Shown here: piece after piece, positions 49,569 to 61,740 of the stretch | Layout: each line of letters starts with the position of its first letter | Position numbering within the stretch: position 1 is the stretch's first letter | Origin: Unio delphinus | Taxonomy: Eukaryota > Mollusca > Bivalvia > Unionida > Unionidae | Assembly (NCBI GenBank): GCA_029339505.1 | Contig: JAQISU010000189.1 | Location: 1,742,501-1,806,500 of the forward strand | Length of the DNA stretch: 64,000 bases | Direction: 5' to 3' | Notes under the pieces: model-generated | The model's database searches: none | What the model saw: the letters and a program-made list of their open reading frames with translations, nothing else | What the model was told of the DNA's origin: nothing | Program-made: the position numbers and the translations under genes

Positions 49569-49815
49569 CGGCCAACCTCTCTCTGGTTAATCTAGTAATC
49601 TGTGCTTCTCCGATATTTGCCATATATTATCACGTATAACATTAATTGTGACACACTCCACCAAGGATTTATCACTGATGATTTATCACCGGATGCAAGT
49701 GTTAATTTGCTAAAATAAAGACTGTATTATTATAAAATTATTAATTAATAAAATAACATTTTATAATAATACTCATCCTGAAAACCTCGCCATGTATAGT
49801 GTCACACTGACACAC
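49569..49815. other. Non-coding right flank of the element
   Basis: No frame. Contains gtgacacactcc and gacacactcttcc as short direct repeats, and AT-rich inverted segments around 49,730-49,770. Confidence 0.5.
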
Positions 49816-49930
49816 TCTTCCGATGATTTTATTATAATAGTTGGTTTTACTAACTGACGGTTATATTATTAAATTATTATAAAACCGTCAGTTAGTAAAA
49901 CCAACTCTATAATAAAAGTTGTACGGAAGA
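49816..49930. repeat. Palindromic right terminus with a second, inward TIR copy
   Basis: 49,816-49,862 (tcttccg ... ttttattata ... actaactgacggtt) is the same strand and order as the left terminal repeat. It folds back on 49,883-49,929 through a short AT loop, giving arms of about 45 bp. The left end has only one arm. This could be a hairpin-like replication intermediate fixed by integration, or a palindromic MITE sharing the ends. Confidence 0.85.
49859..49929 (-). repeat. Right terminal inverted repeat
   Basis: Inverted partner of 42,273-42,343 with one mismatch in 71. Ends in ttgtacggaag. Confidence 0.97.
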
Positions 49931-49934
49931 CCCT

Positions 49935-50290
49935 TGCTTCTCCTGGGGCGCTCACCAGTTATTTTATGTATTTTTCAGAGAGTGACGTATACTAGGTGAA
50001 TTTGTTTGCATTTGTAATATACGCAATGGATATAGTGTTGGCATATCTCTATGCTACTTTGATGTAATATGGCTGACATTTCTTTGGATACTGCACTTGT
50101 CGAAATGGTACATGATCTAAACACATGGCATAACAAACTGGATGCTCCCATGTGCTTCACAAATTAACCAGAATTAATCAAAAGTACACTAACTAGCAGT
50201 TATTAAACTAGGGAAAACGAATTTTGCTGAAGTAGGCATAGCAGCTTTTGAAAGTGCAATGAACGAATACAAATATCTGAAAGTAAAGAA
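49935..50290 (+). repeat. Dispersed repeat R1, copy 3
   Basis: gggcgctcaccag onward aligns with 773-1130 over its whole length, including tggctgacatttctttgga and tgctcccatgtgctt. The virus-like element ends only a few bases before it. Confidence 0.78.
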
Positions 50291-51299
50291 ACTTGTAGGA
50301 TCGTTTTTCTATAATTTATCTCGTAAATTGAAACGTTGTTTCCAAATTCGACCAGAGTAGAACAGTAGAACAGGACGAAACATTTATCTCAGTTTCACAT
50401 TTTCCTTTACGGTAGTTTCAAAGACTGGTCGTTAATTTGGAAAACTGAATTCGAATTCATTTTATAGAGTCAACCTCAACTACTGCTCATTGCATTATTG
50501 AATACCAAATCAGGAGGACAATCCGAAAAATGCACGAAAATAAGCTTTATAAACGGTCAGGATAATGACATACTTTTCTAACAGAAATATGGCTAACAAA
50601 GCAGGCCCGAGAATGTAGAATTGCTGTCATCGCATGAACCTCAATAATTCACTGTCTTAACTACAAAACAACTTTCAATTTAAGAACACATCGTTAGAAC
50701 TGGTCAAAACCTCACTCTCAATGGAACAAAGCTCATTCCATTTTTTCTGTCTCTACCGCCCTTACGCTAGTGGAAAAAGACAAGCACACTGAATCGATCC
50801 TTTTAGATCAGTTTCCTAACCTCATGGGGTAAGGAATTTCGATTGGTGGCAACCTAACTATTCTTGGATGGTTCAACTTACCATTTTTCTGTCCTGGCAA
50901 CCCATTCACATCTTAACTATTACATTATATTCCATTTTAAATCTCAAACAGTGAGTTAGCCAACGCACCGATAAACATGGCTACATTTTGATTGGATTCT
51001 TTATATACGTGATGGTAATATTCTACATTGTTCGTTGGTGTTTCATGAACTCGTTTCCAACAGCTCACCTTTAAATCGTGTGCCATCTCAACATATCTCC
51101 AATCCTCCATCTCTGTTTTCTAGTAAGTGAAACCTCTGTATTATAAATAGAACTCACCTCATGCATGACATCAAGCAAATCCAAGGAAATCTAACAACTT
51201 TGTTACCTCGCACAACAGTGCAACTTGACAAGTGCTTGATGTTTTTGCCTAACATACCCCAGTTGTTCTCCGTTGTATAGATGTGTTTGGGACAAGCTT
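50291..51299. other. Non-coding stretch, no gene seen
   Basis: No supportable feature. The distal part may be the unrecognisable 5' portion of the LINE relic that follows. Confidence 0.4.
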
Positions 51300-53265
51300 C
51301 ACACTGATAAAAGAGAATGCCGTGAGGATGAGTGGACTTGGCTTTCCACCAGCCTCACTGTTCATAAGCAGATCTAAGAAAAATGTTGCAAGCAAAGTTC
51401 ATGCAGCAAAAGCAGACTACAACAGTACTAAGATCGTTGCCAGTTTTAGCTGCAAAGAGCTTTTCATAATTTCGGACATTCTATATTGGCTTCAAGAAAA
51501 CGATGTTATCAATATCCCTTTCCTATCGTGTTTCAAAACTGCTAACTGTTAACCTCTGTTGAAGAAATCGATATTTTGATAACAAACGATTTAAAGAACT
51601 AATACTGATTCTAACCTCTCATTCATTTAAAAATCTTTAAAAAAAGTTCTATCCGAACCTGTATCTCATCTGAATTGATGTGAAGTGTGCATATCGCCAT
51701 CGCCATAGTACTCAAACTGCCTTCTGGTAATAGTTAATGTCCTTCTCTCCGATTCGGATAATGGAAAGGTTACAGACCTCTCACCCGTTGACTTGTATGC
51801 AAAGTTTGACACAATTGACGATGATACATTACTTCACTGTCTCCATCATGTATTTGGTACTCACCATACAGCAGTATTATGATTCATGTAATGTATAGTC
51901 AACACGAGCAAATTGAGTTTGTAAATGGTAAGACATTCAAGCCCAGTTGATCAATGTTTTTGTTTTTCCACAAGGCTCTGTTCTTGGCACCATTCTATTC
52001 ACTATAAACATTCAGCAGAAGTCGAAATCTGGTGTCTGGACACTTTTACTCTGACGACACTCAAATCCACAAACCTAGCTGCCCAGCTGAAGTTGAGGCT
52101 ACCATCCAAGGTGTCGACACGTGTATTTCTGATGTGAAGCTATTGATGACATGTAACAACTTGCAGACGAATCATGATAAAAATGAAGCCATCCTGACCA
52201 CCACGTAAATACTTTCTCATTAAAGCCCTTACCTCATACAGTAAGTATTAGTAAGGACAAGGGGCCCCGAGTGGCCGAGTGGTCTAAACCACTCACCGTT
52301 ACGGATCACTGCCGTCTTACCTCTGCGTTGGGTTCGCGTTCGGGCTCAGAGAATGTGGTTACGTGAGAAAGCTTGTCAGTATCTTCTCGTTGGTCAGTGG
52401 TGCTTTTTTCTGTTGTTTTCCTTGGTTCCTTATCCACCATTTATAATGGCCGTCATGTATAGCCTATCCTGTGCCGACAAAATGGCGGGAAATTCTACAA
52501 CAACAACAACACCAACAACAACAACAGTAAGGACAATATTAAATTCACATGGTCAGTACAATACATTGGTGTCACCCTCGACAGTACTTTCTTATTACAC
52601 CAACATATCATGAACATAAGTAAGGCTGCATAACTGAAGCTGAAACTCAGAACCTCAGCAGCTTAATTTCCAATTTCATTCGGTTGAAACCACTAAAGCA
52701 CTTTCGAGACTTTAATATTGTAATTTACTTCTATCTTTTTCGTCTCATTTTTTACTACATAAAGTTCAAACGTTCTAAACACGGCTGTTTGAATCATAGT
52801 TGGAGTACGATGAACTGAGCACAATTTCCCCTGCTCTGTAACCTTCACTATCTACTCATGTGATCAAATATACGCATCTGATCTCACCCATGTGTATACC
52901 CCATCTAGAAACGTACGCTACTCCTCCGACACTCGCATTTTCATTGTTCACACTGTTAAAAAGGAGTCGTACGAAGAAAGTTCTTTTGCGTACCAGGCCC
53001 CAGCAATGTCGAACGAATTGACCATAAATCTTCCATATAAGGAAACTGTGCTCTCATTCAAGAGTGCTCTTAAAGATCACCCGAATACAAGAGTATACTT
53101 AAATACTTAATAATGCTTACTTCCTTAATTATCACCAGTATGTTTTTGCCTAGTCATTTCTTAGTGTTTGTTTTTGAATTCTTGTAGCTGTATATGTTTA
53201 ATGTGTTATCTAATATAGTAAATCGCTTATGGCTTCTAAAGATTAGGCGCTGTACTACGTCCACA
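51300..53265 (+). mobile_element. CR1-like LINE relic, decayed, split by a SINE
   Basis: Pieces of one non-LTR ORF2 appear in order: a pre-RT linker (YNSTKIVASFSCKELFIISD, 51,400s), RT palm (LYAKFDTIDDDTLLHCLHH, about 51,795-51,850; PQGSVLGTILFT, about 51,968), the catalytic block FYSDDTQIHKPSCPAEVEA (52,044-52,100, YSDD in place of YADD) and the family C-terminal end (YTPSRNVRYSSDTR ... SFAYQAPAMSNEL ... SFKSALKD, 52,892-53,080). Many stops and shifts separate them. The frame 52,892-53,110 is only the last piece. The arrangement is that of CR1/L2-type LINEs. The sequence would have encoded reverse transcriptase and is long dead. Confidence 0.85.
52261..52525 (+). mobile_element. tRNA-derived SINE, family B (plus), in the LINE relic
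   Basis: Begins ggggccccgagtggccgagt (A box), with a B-box relic gggttcgcgttcg, then catgtatagcctatcctgtg and a (CAA)n tail. The 11-mer agtaaggacaa flanks it on both sides (52,250-52,260; 52,526-52,536), an intact target duplication. Inserted after the LINE had moved. Confidence 0.93.
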
Positions 53266-53291
53266 ATATTATTAGTAGTAGTAGTAGAATC

Positions 53292-53345
<54 letters not shown>
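53266..53345. repeat. (TTA)n triplet repeat
   Basis: About 20 ATT triplets after a short (TAG)n. It explains the poly-Leu/Ile frames on both strands. Confidence 0.95.
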
Positions 53346-54814
53346 GTTGCTGTTGTTGTTGTCAAAGCAGCAACATAATTAACTTGGTCTAATTTATCAG
53401 ATCGTGTCTTCAGACGATTACCAATTTTAATGGAGTTGAACATGTACTTGTCACTGGCAAACTAATAGAACATTTTTAAAAATGTAACTTAAATGTTAAT
53501 ACGATTTATATTAAAGGAAACTCATTGATTTGCTTTTCTTTTGCAGTCTCCTTGGTTTTTGGTTTTCTTTTTCTAGCACTATTTTTGAAAACATTGCATT
53601 GTCTTTTTCTAATATGTAAGTTACATGTGTAGTAGTGTTAATGTTTTTTGTAAGGAATATTGTCTATGATAATGTAAATGAGTTTGTCTGAAATAAATTA
53701 AAGCAAACTATCACTTGTCTAAATGATATCAAGGCGAAATATTGTTTCATCTCATAAGCCAGTCTACAACTCAATGTTTCTGAGGCTATACCCAAACTGA
53801 GTATGCGCCATCTTGTATTTCCCAAACTATTTCTGATTAAGAAATAAGACGAACATAAAGCATCCGATATGTTGATATCGGATACAGAAATTTAACTTTC
53901 AACAAAATCTCGTTTCCGCCCATATATTTTAATCCTCGTGTGGTATTTCCTTATCACACGCCAATGCATATGAATGAGAGTGTTATTCACTTGTATTATG
54001 AAATAATAATGTGAAATATGTAAAGCCTTTTAGCGAGATAAGTTTGTATGTAATGCGTGTGTTCGGACATGTTTCGTGACGTAATGGAACTGTGACGCAT
54101 ATTGTCTCGTGCACTTTGTTTTAATATTGTAGAGTTTGAGGAAATATTTAATGTTATTGTCGTTCAATTTAAAATTATAATACGACAATTATAGATTTTT
54201 AATTGTGAATAAACTTCATGACCAAGACAGCTATCAATGTTGAACTTAATGAAACAATTACTCGTCTTTCCTCGTTCTTTTCCGCGATGAAGCATACGCA
54301 AGACACATAATGATTATTTCGGATACTGTATGCACTTAACGTATCCGGGGCATCTTGATAAATTAAACTACATAAGAATTATATTGGACGTATATCAACG
54401 TACGAAAAATACAACAAGAGGCGTGAAAGTCATTGTATGGTAATGTGAAAAAAACGTTACGTCATTGACGTCAGTGAGCGAACCTAGTGACAAAGACAAG
54501 TGAATACGTCACCACTGAAACAATCTAGTAATTAGCAAATCAATATTTAAAAATACTTTATTTTAGCATTAATATAGCAGTGACATTCAAACTCAAAAAC
54601 CTTCTGAGAAATTACAACAACAAAGAATCTACAACAACGAAGAACCGGAACAGCTCAATCATTGTGTGAAATTCTCCGAAGTTATTACCTAGAACAATGA
54701 TACAAGATACTGTTGAAATTTTTTTACCAGTACTCCAAGACCTTTGACATGGTTGCGTGCAACAATAGAAAGTCGTGTTAAGGTTGTGCACAGTAAAAGA
54801 TCGAATCTAAAAGC
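53346..54814. other. 1.5-kb stretch with no recognised feature
   Basis: No frame longer than about 60 codons and no repeat signature. Confidence 0.45.
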
Positions 54815-54901
54815 TGTGGAAGCATATGGGAGCCCTGTGGAAGCCTATGGGAGTCCGGTGGAAGCATATGGGAGCCCTGTGGAAGCAATATGGGAGCCAT
54901 G
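54815..54901. repeat. 21-bp minisatellite, four copies
   Basis: gtggaagcatatgggagccct repeats four times with small changes. The unit is a multiple of three. Confidence 0.92.
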
Positions 54902-55019
54902 CATTATATTTATCTAAAATAGTGTTATGAACTCTTTTGCAACATGATAAAACCAAAGTACGGTGACAATTTAAAAATGCTTTTCAAAGTTAAGGATTCT
55001 TTGTTACTACATTGTTATT

Positions 55020-57441
55020 ATCAACGAGGAGGAGTCGCTTGTAAATGAGATGGACATCAGCGCGTATACGAAAGGTCTACCAGAATTTAGTTACGGACAA
55101 AAGGGCTTTCGTAAATTCAGGGACGAAAGCTTGAATAAACCTATTGAAGATTATGTTGTACTGTTCCTCAAAATATAGTCAATAGTGGTAAGAATTGGTG
55201 ATCAGTAGATATTAGGCTGCCTTATGCGCGGTTCGACAAAACAAATCTCTGACACGACGTGTGCGAATTCGCACCCACAGCAAATCTTATTCGGTCCTAT
55301 AAACATCAGAGGATTGTGTATCGTTGCACCAAAGTAAGTTGGATGTTTCCCGGTAGAATCACTATTTCACACATGGTCACTGCATGAGTTTGAATTGATA
55401 ATAAACCTTAGCGGTTGTTAATTGTCGCCGAGATCTACTTGCAATTCTTCTCGTACATATGCTCGACTAGAAGACATTGGTACCGCCAAATAGTAACGTG
55501 TTAGTTGCCTCGGAGTATCAATCTGGTCCTAGATTGAAAATATATCAGTGGGGTCATACCAGGACAGTAGTTATATTTTTATGCCTTCTAACCCGTCATA
55601 CAGATACGGATCAACATTGTTTCCGAGTGGGTCTGACGGCGTAGGATGTGAAATCATTTTTTAGGTAACGGTACCAGACAGCTTCAGTATGTTTAGCTCA
55701 AACGTGCGTTGGGTTTCATTATTCAGTGCTTCTAAGACTGATGAATACTAATTCGGACATCACCAAATGCCTTTATGCTTCTATCAACAACATCAATGCT
55801 AGCTCCGGTGGGTAAAATTATAAATGAGGCCCTTTAAAATAGTATAACCGAATCAATTGTTGCAAATTAGAGAAGCTTCATACTGTTGTAGACTGAGCCT
55901 GTTCAAAGGTATTAGATGAAACCGATTATATAAAGAATCGCAAAATTAAAATGTACAATCAATACCGCATGGAACATTGAAGAGACAGTGATGGAAGATA
56001 GGAACACCAAATTATTGTTCATGTTATTCCTCTATGGCCAGTGAACTCAAACGATTAAAACAAGAATTACAAGAAAATGACACGTTTCTCTATTTTCTCC
56101 CATGTGAGACCTTCGTGGAAATCGAGCAAAACCTGATACAGCCAACAATAACCCTTATGCCGTCAATGACAATTTTATATTTGTTAACAATGGCATCAAG
56201 GTGTTGTTTGACAGCGCACGCTATCTCATCGATGGCAAGGAAACCAAAGCAAATTTCAAAAATTAGAATATTGCCACAACGATATCAGACGCGCAACGAC
56301 GATTGCGGGAGGTCTCCACGTCCTTCTATGATGTTTTGCAAGGACGCAAACTAACATCTAGATCATATCAAGTGACGCAGAATGCTTTCATTAACATGTA
56401 ACCTTCTGGCAAATCTGTTGTTCCTATACAAAGTAAAAACCGAAATTTAACCTTGGCTTTGCTCAATTACAACTTCATGGACCACAATTAGCATTTTCGT
56501 GTGCGATTCCCCTTAATCACACATTCCAAGTTTGCTGAAATGTTAGCAGGATTTTTTTTCGGGGTAATCACACATTCCAAGTTTGCTGAAATGTTAGCAG
56601 CATTATTTTCGGGGTAATCACAGATTCCAAGTTTGCTGAAATGTTAGCAGCATTATTTTCGGGGTAATCACACATTCCAAGTTTGCTGAAATGTTAGCAG
56701 CATTATTTTCGGGGTAATCACACATTCCAAGTTTGCTGAAATGTTAGCAGGGTTATTTTCGGGGTAATCACACATTCCAAGTTTGCTTAAATGTTAGCAG
56801 CATTATTTTCGGGGTAATCACACATTAGAAGTTTGATGAAATGTTAGCAGGGTTATTTTCGGGGTAATCACACATTCCAAGTTTGCTGAAATGTTAGCAG
56901 GGTTATTTTCGGGGTAATCACACATTCCAAGTTTGATGAAATGTTAGCAGGGTTATTTTCGGGGTAATCACACATTCCAAGTTTGCTGAAATGTTAGCAG
57001 GGTTATTTTCGGGGTAATCACACATTCCAAGTTTGCTGAAATGTTAGCAGGGTTATTTTCGGGGACAAAAGAACACAGCTATGTTTATCCGAAATGTTAT
57101 CACAAACGACGTAACGTGGCATGACACTGCACGATCTGCATTAATATTGTGGATGCCTGTCCTAATCACTTCTTTGACTTCAGAATCACGCTTGTTGCCG
57201 TCAAAGCGTTTTGGAACCTCGTAAATAGTGTAATTTCTCAGTCACCGCAGACTCGAAACCAGGCCATACTCTTTGGGTAAATTTTACATAATAAATAAGT
57301 ACCCAACATGGCCTGAACGTACCAAAACACGTGTTCGTAGCGTTTCAAGATGATGCTCGTGCTGCAGACCAAACTCGTAGTACGATGGCATTAGACCAGC
57401 TAGGAGTGCATGACGTTTTTCTGCTTTTTTGCTTAGCTTAA
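55020..57441 (+). pseudogene. Decayed virus-like capsid coding region (tentative)
   Basis: Separate open pieces on the plus strand look protein-derived. 55,020-55,180 is acidic, helical, 53 codons. 56,108-56,401 is one frame broken by a single TAG at 56,264; it includes FIFVNNGIKVLFDSARYLIDGKE. 57,143-57,280 starts NIVDACPNHFFDF. 57,295-57,441 includes KHVFVAFQDDARAADQTRST. The last and the VNNGIKxLFDSxRYxIDGKE blocks resemble conserved strands of a capsid-like protein family of virus-like elements in invertebrates, in the expected order. This is a remembered likeness, not an alignment. The 50-bp satellite (56,510-57,064) separates them. Confidence 0.4.
56510..57064. repeat. 50-bp minisatellite, about 11 copies
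   Basis: Unit ggggtaatcacacattccaa plus gtttgctgaaatgttagcag and cattattttc recurs at 50-bp steps (56,561; 56,611; ...). Copies are more than 90 percent alike by eye, with two subtypes (cattattttc and ggttattttc) arranged in blocks, which suggests recent block duplication. Confidence 0.96.
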
Positions 57442-57656
57442 CAGACAATTATGCCGCACGTCTCATCACGAAGTTAAGGATGGTCTTTATCCAAAACAGC
57501 TTGCGAAAATATAGAGTGCAATTTAAAAATATGTTTGCAGCGTCTCATAGAATCTTTTTCTGACAAAGTGAACTGGACAAATTCTCGTGTGGATGACCCA
57601 AATACAACCTAATCAGCTTTATGCGGCAAATAAAAAAAAAACACCTCGGCGATATC

Positions 57657-57703
<47 letters not shown>

Positions 57704-57707
57704 GTAT
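57657..57707. repeat. (TAG)n triplet repeat
   Basis: About 16 tag triplets, one att interruption. It explains a poly-Val frame. Confidence 0.95.
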
Positions 57708-57763
57708 CCAAGTCAGAGGTGGCACAAATGCAAAATGCGCTGCAATATTTCCATTCCTTACGA

Positions 57764-57859
57764 CTATTCCATAACTGTGAGGGCTGATGATCTCGCGGTT
57801 GTAAAAGCTACTGTATTTGGAGCCGTCGAAACTGCAACCGGAATGTTAGTGGAAGAATA
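57764..57859 (+). pseudogene. Coding-like fragment after the capsid-like region
   Basis: About 30 codons, ITVRADDLAVVKATVFGAV then ETATGMLVEE and a stop. Balanced composition in keeping with a former gene. No assignment. Confidence 0.25.
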
Positions 57860-58107
57860 ATAAACACAAAGGATCTTCTATTATCCTAGACGACTTGTAT
57901 AATATTTTTCTGGAAGAGGCCCTCGACCACCATGTAATGTTTATAAAAGACCGCACATCCATTGACAGGTTTTGATTCACTCGCTATTCCAAAGTCCGTC
58001 AAGAATTTATGAGGTGACCTGATTCAGTAATGATGCCACGCACAAGGAAACCTGCATTGTCAAACGGATTTGACAACAGGAACTGGCCCTGGTATACTCA
58101 CAATCAT

Positions 58108-58540
58108 CCTTACATTTGTTTCTTAGTACTGAACTTTATAACTGTTTCCATAATCATAACAAATCATATGTTAATCTAAAACACATTCAAAGAATAATTC
58201 ACCGTGAAGTTTTTTATAATAGGTTATCAGGCGTTTCTATGACAACAAACTGTAAACAAAGCAGTATGCAACAGACCACAGATTTCATTACCGGGTCACT
58301 GTCAATACTTCATTACTCACTATAACTATCGCTGAACTACATACATGAATCCGCACTACAATGCTAAAATTCTAAAGAATAGACAATTACCTTTAAATCA
58401 ATACCAAACAATAATAAATCTAACTCTTGTATCGCTATCAAAATGAGAGAGGACAAATTCTCTAAACATAGACTGGGTTTTCATTCCTGGGTACTGAACC
58501 GGAAGTGTTGACTGTGACCCAAGTCCTGCGAGACCAAATC
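58108..58540 (-). repeat. Duplicated module M, copy 1
   Basis: Aligns with 61,741-62,060 over about 400 bp in the same orientation (tactgaactt, ataatcataacaaatcatatg, aatctaaaacac, aagaatagacaattacc, taaatctaactct, ctgaaccggaagt). On the minus strand both contain the codons for SHF..D.RVRF. This copy has stops, copy 2 keeps an open frame. Confidence 0.75.
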
Positions 58541-60115
58541 ATGTATGGCCAATTGTAGGTATACTTTTATATTTGCATGCTACGCTTATTACAAATTTGC
58601 ATATGAACTCTTTCTGATTTGCATTGCAAACAATGTGTTTGACAGCTTAAACAAAATGTGTAGTGCTGGTGTTACACAGGGTGCAAGTTTTGGGCCGAGT
58701 GCTCTTGAGAAACCAAAACTAAGTTTGCTGTCATTTTCTTAATTGAAATAATTTTTCAATGCAGTAAAAACTTAAACATTTAACGTTAGAAAACCAAATT
58801 GTAATGGAAAATTCAATTTTCGTACGAACGTTTAAATACGAACTAACACATTGTTGATAACACAGTTGACTAATGAATGATATTCAAAACAAACACGGTA
58901 AGATGGATCTGTACAACTTATACCAATCTATCTAGAGACACTAAATTAAGACAGCTCAGATTGATCTTTGCAGCAATTTGCAATTTATAGGTATACACAT
59001 ACAGGAAACAATAACACGAGCTATGTTCCACATTGATTATGTAATGTACTTGACCAGTAGTTAGTATAGAGTACTCAAATATATTATTTTGAAGAGGCAA
59101 GCACAATATTTTATAGCACAAATACACTGAATTTAATTATCAATAACCACAAAAGGCGACAATGTATTAGAAAAATACAGTTCTTGGGACACTCTACCTT
59201 ATTTAACCATTTTAATACTCTCTCTCATGAAAACATAAACTATGTCTTCGAAGTGCTCCGTATCTCTGTGGTAATATAAACTAATCCTGGTCACTTGTGG
59301 ATGGTAAGTTGAATACGTCTTAATGGAACCTTGATATCTCCACTTGACTACTGGAGAACTTCCAAACTAATCCAGCTCTTCCACCTTATTTCATTTTAAG
59401 AAACCGGGCAAGAAATGAAAAAAGGTATAACATGTTTTATGTAATCTTAGATATCAATAAGATGTAGGTAAAGGAATTTAAAAAGTGCTAGATATGGAGA
59501 TGTTAGAATGACATTACAAGTGCAAACACGTGTAAAAGCCTTAAACGTGACATAGTGACACTAATAAATGTGACGACACTAATAAATGTGAAGACACTAA
59601 TAGATGTGAACATTTCGGCATGTATTAAATTGACAAAAAAAAAGTAAAAAAGTGTATGAGGTTTTTAGAATAATGTTTATAGGAATATCTTCACCCTTTA
59701 TCAGGCTAAATAACACATAAGGTAAAAAAGCTATCACAGAGATTAAGAAAATGTGATAATAGTGTGGTTTCATCATTGGTGCAACAATCAGAAAAGGAGA
59801 GTATACAGGGAATTAAAGTGATAATCTACTAAATCAAAACAAAAGATTACGATAATTAAGCTAATTCATGTTGAAAATAACATTTGTGGATATTTCATGT
59901 GAATACAGACAATTACGTCCCTCACAAATCACAAACACATACTAAAGCATCCAGTAAATTGGAAATTCTGATCCCCAAAAGTTGTAAATAATGATGGACG
60001 TTTGGGACATATTCAGATTGAATGTGAAAGCACAATTCAGATGATTTGTTTGAACATTTCAAGCCTAGTTTTTTGTTAACATGTACTGAGTTTAATAGTT
60101 CATCGGAATATGCTT
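58541..60115. other. 1.6-kb stretch with no recognised feature
   Basis: Contains three tandem copies of a 17-bp unit (gacactaataaatgtga) at 59,556-59,607. Short frames only. Confidence 0.45.
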
Positions 60116-60116
60116 T

Positions 60117-60225
60117 CAGTTGATGCTCCAAATCAGTTGATGATCAGCTAATGCTCCAAATCATTTGATGATCAGTTGATGCTCCAAATCAGTTGATGCT
60201 CCAAATCAGTTGATGCTCCAAAACC
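60117..60225. repeat. 17-bp and 34-bp satellite (atcagttgatgctccaa)
   Basis: Five units, some separated by a tgatgatcag insertion, so a higher-order 34-bp pattern is visible at the left end. Confidence 0.9.
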
Positions 60226-61179
60226 GCACTCGGTCAAAATAATAAATTAAAATATATTCCCTTGCATAATCAGATTATACTGGGATATTATAAGAGCATT
60301 CGGATCAGCCTATAGGAACAAGGAGGTCCCATATGATGTACTGAACATGAACGTTTTATTCCAAACATTCTAAGATATTGGATATGTAACCATCTTAATA
60401 TCAACTGTACAAAGAAAATTCAGAAAGTATATTTGAACATTTCTGTACAAGGCCCCCTGTGCCCCTATAGCAGGTCCGGCCCTGGCATACGTCAAAAAGC
60501 CAAACTTGTCAGTCACTATCTTAATTAAAATGAACTAATCAAAATACATTTTGTGTTTGGCATCCTATTGTTTTCTTACATCCAAAGTAAATAGACTTGG
60601 CGAATGTACATTTTTACCCTTTGACCTATTTTCTTTTGACATTTCTTTTATTCTGTGAAAGGCTTAAAATGTTTTAGTTGACAACTTTAGAAGGTTTTAC
60701 CATAGGTTTTACCATAGACGTTATATCTCCATCCTCTCCTTAAGTGTCATATAACTATACATGTAAACAATGACCAAAAGCTATACACGCAAAAATGTGT
60801 TACTAATATAATGATCACTTCATAAGGACCTGAAAAATTAGACCCATATTAAACAGTATAAATGACAACAATATCAGCTAAAAGTATGCCTCAGTGTGTT
60901 TTGAAAAAGGGCTTAATTTTTACTTTAAAAGACATATTCTCTTACAAATATCCACCATTAGAGTTTGTATATGGCGTAGGAATACATATATGCTCATAAT
61001 AATGAGTATAATCTCCTATGGATATTATAGACCTGTACGTGCATTTTTAAGGGGGAAAAATAAAATAAATTTTTAAAAGTAATAATTTCATATTTTAAAT
61101 TATACATTTTAATATTTAGTAACAAAGTTCTTTTCTTTGAGTCATTATACACAACTTTTTAAAATGGTATGTGTCGGTC

Positions 61180-61180
<1 letters not shown>
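60226..61180. other. Non-coding stretch, no gene seen
   Basis: No supportable feature. The accataggttttaccataga duplication near 60,700 is local. Confidence 0.45.
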
Positions 61181-61248
<68 letters not shown>

Positions 61249-61303
61249 AATAAGAAGAAGAAGAAAAAGAAGAAGAAATAGAAAAAAGAAGAAATAATAA
61301 TAA

Positions 61304-61345
<42 letters not shown>

Positions 61346-61375
61346 TAATAATAACAATAAATAATAATAATAATA

Positions 61376-61412
<37 letters not shown>

Positions 61413-61444
61413 GAAGAAGAACATCAACAACAACAAAAAGAAGA

Positions 61445-61479
<35 letters not shown>

Positions 61480-61556
61480 ATAATAATAATAATAATACTA
61501 AATAATAATAATAATAATAATAATAATAGTAGATAATAATAATAATAATAATACTA

Positions 61557-61607
<51 letters not shown>

Positions 61608-61670
61608 AAATAATAATAATAATAATAATAATATGAATAATAATATTATTAATAATTATAATAATAATAC
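61181..61670. repeat. Compound (AAT)n/(AAG)n triplet repeat, about 490 bp
   Basis: Long alternation of ATA and AGA triplets with frame slips. It resembles the smaller AAT-AAG compound tract at 11,589. The minus frame rich in Tyr, Ile, Phe and Leu is an artefact. Confidence 0.97.
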
Positions 61671-61740
61671 ACTTTTATACCAATTGAAAGTTTAATGTAT
61701 ATAGTACTGACAGTACTCATGTCAGATTTATTTTTCCTAT

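Noticed and set aside
56510..57064. CRISPR-like array.
   Set aside because: 50-bp units without variable spacers.
61116..61436. 106-codon minus frame rich in aromatic and aliphatic residues, like a membrane protein.
   Set aside because: Translation of the triplet repeat.
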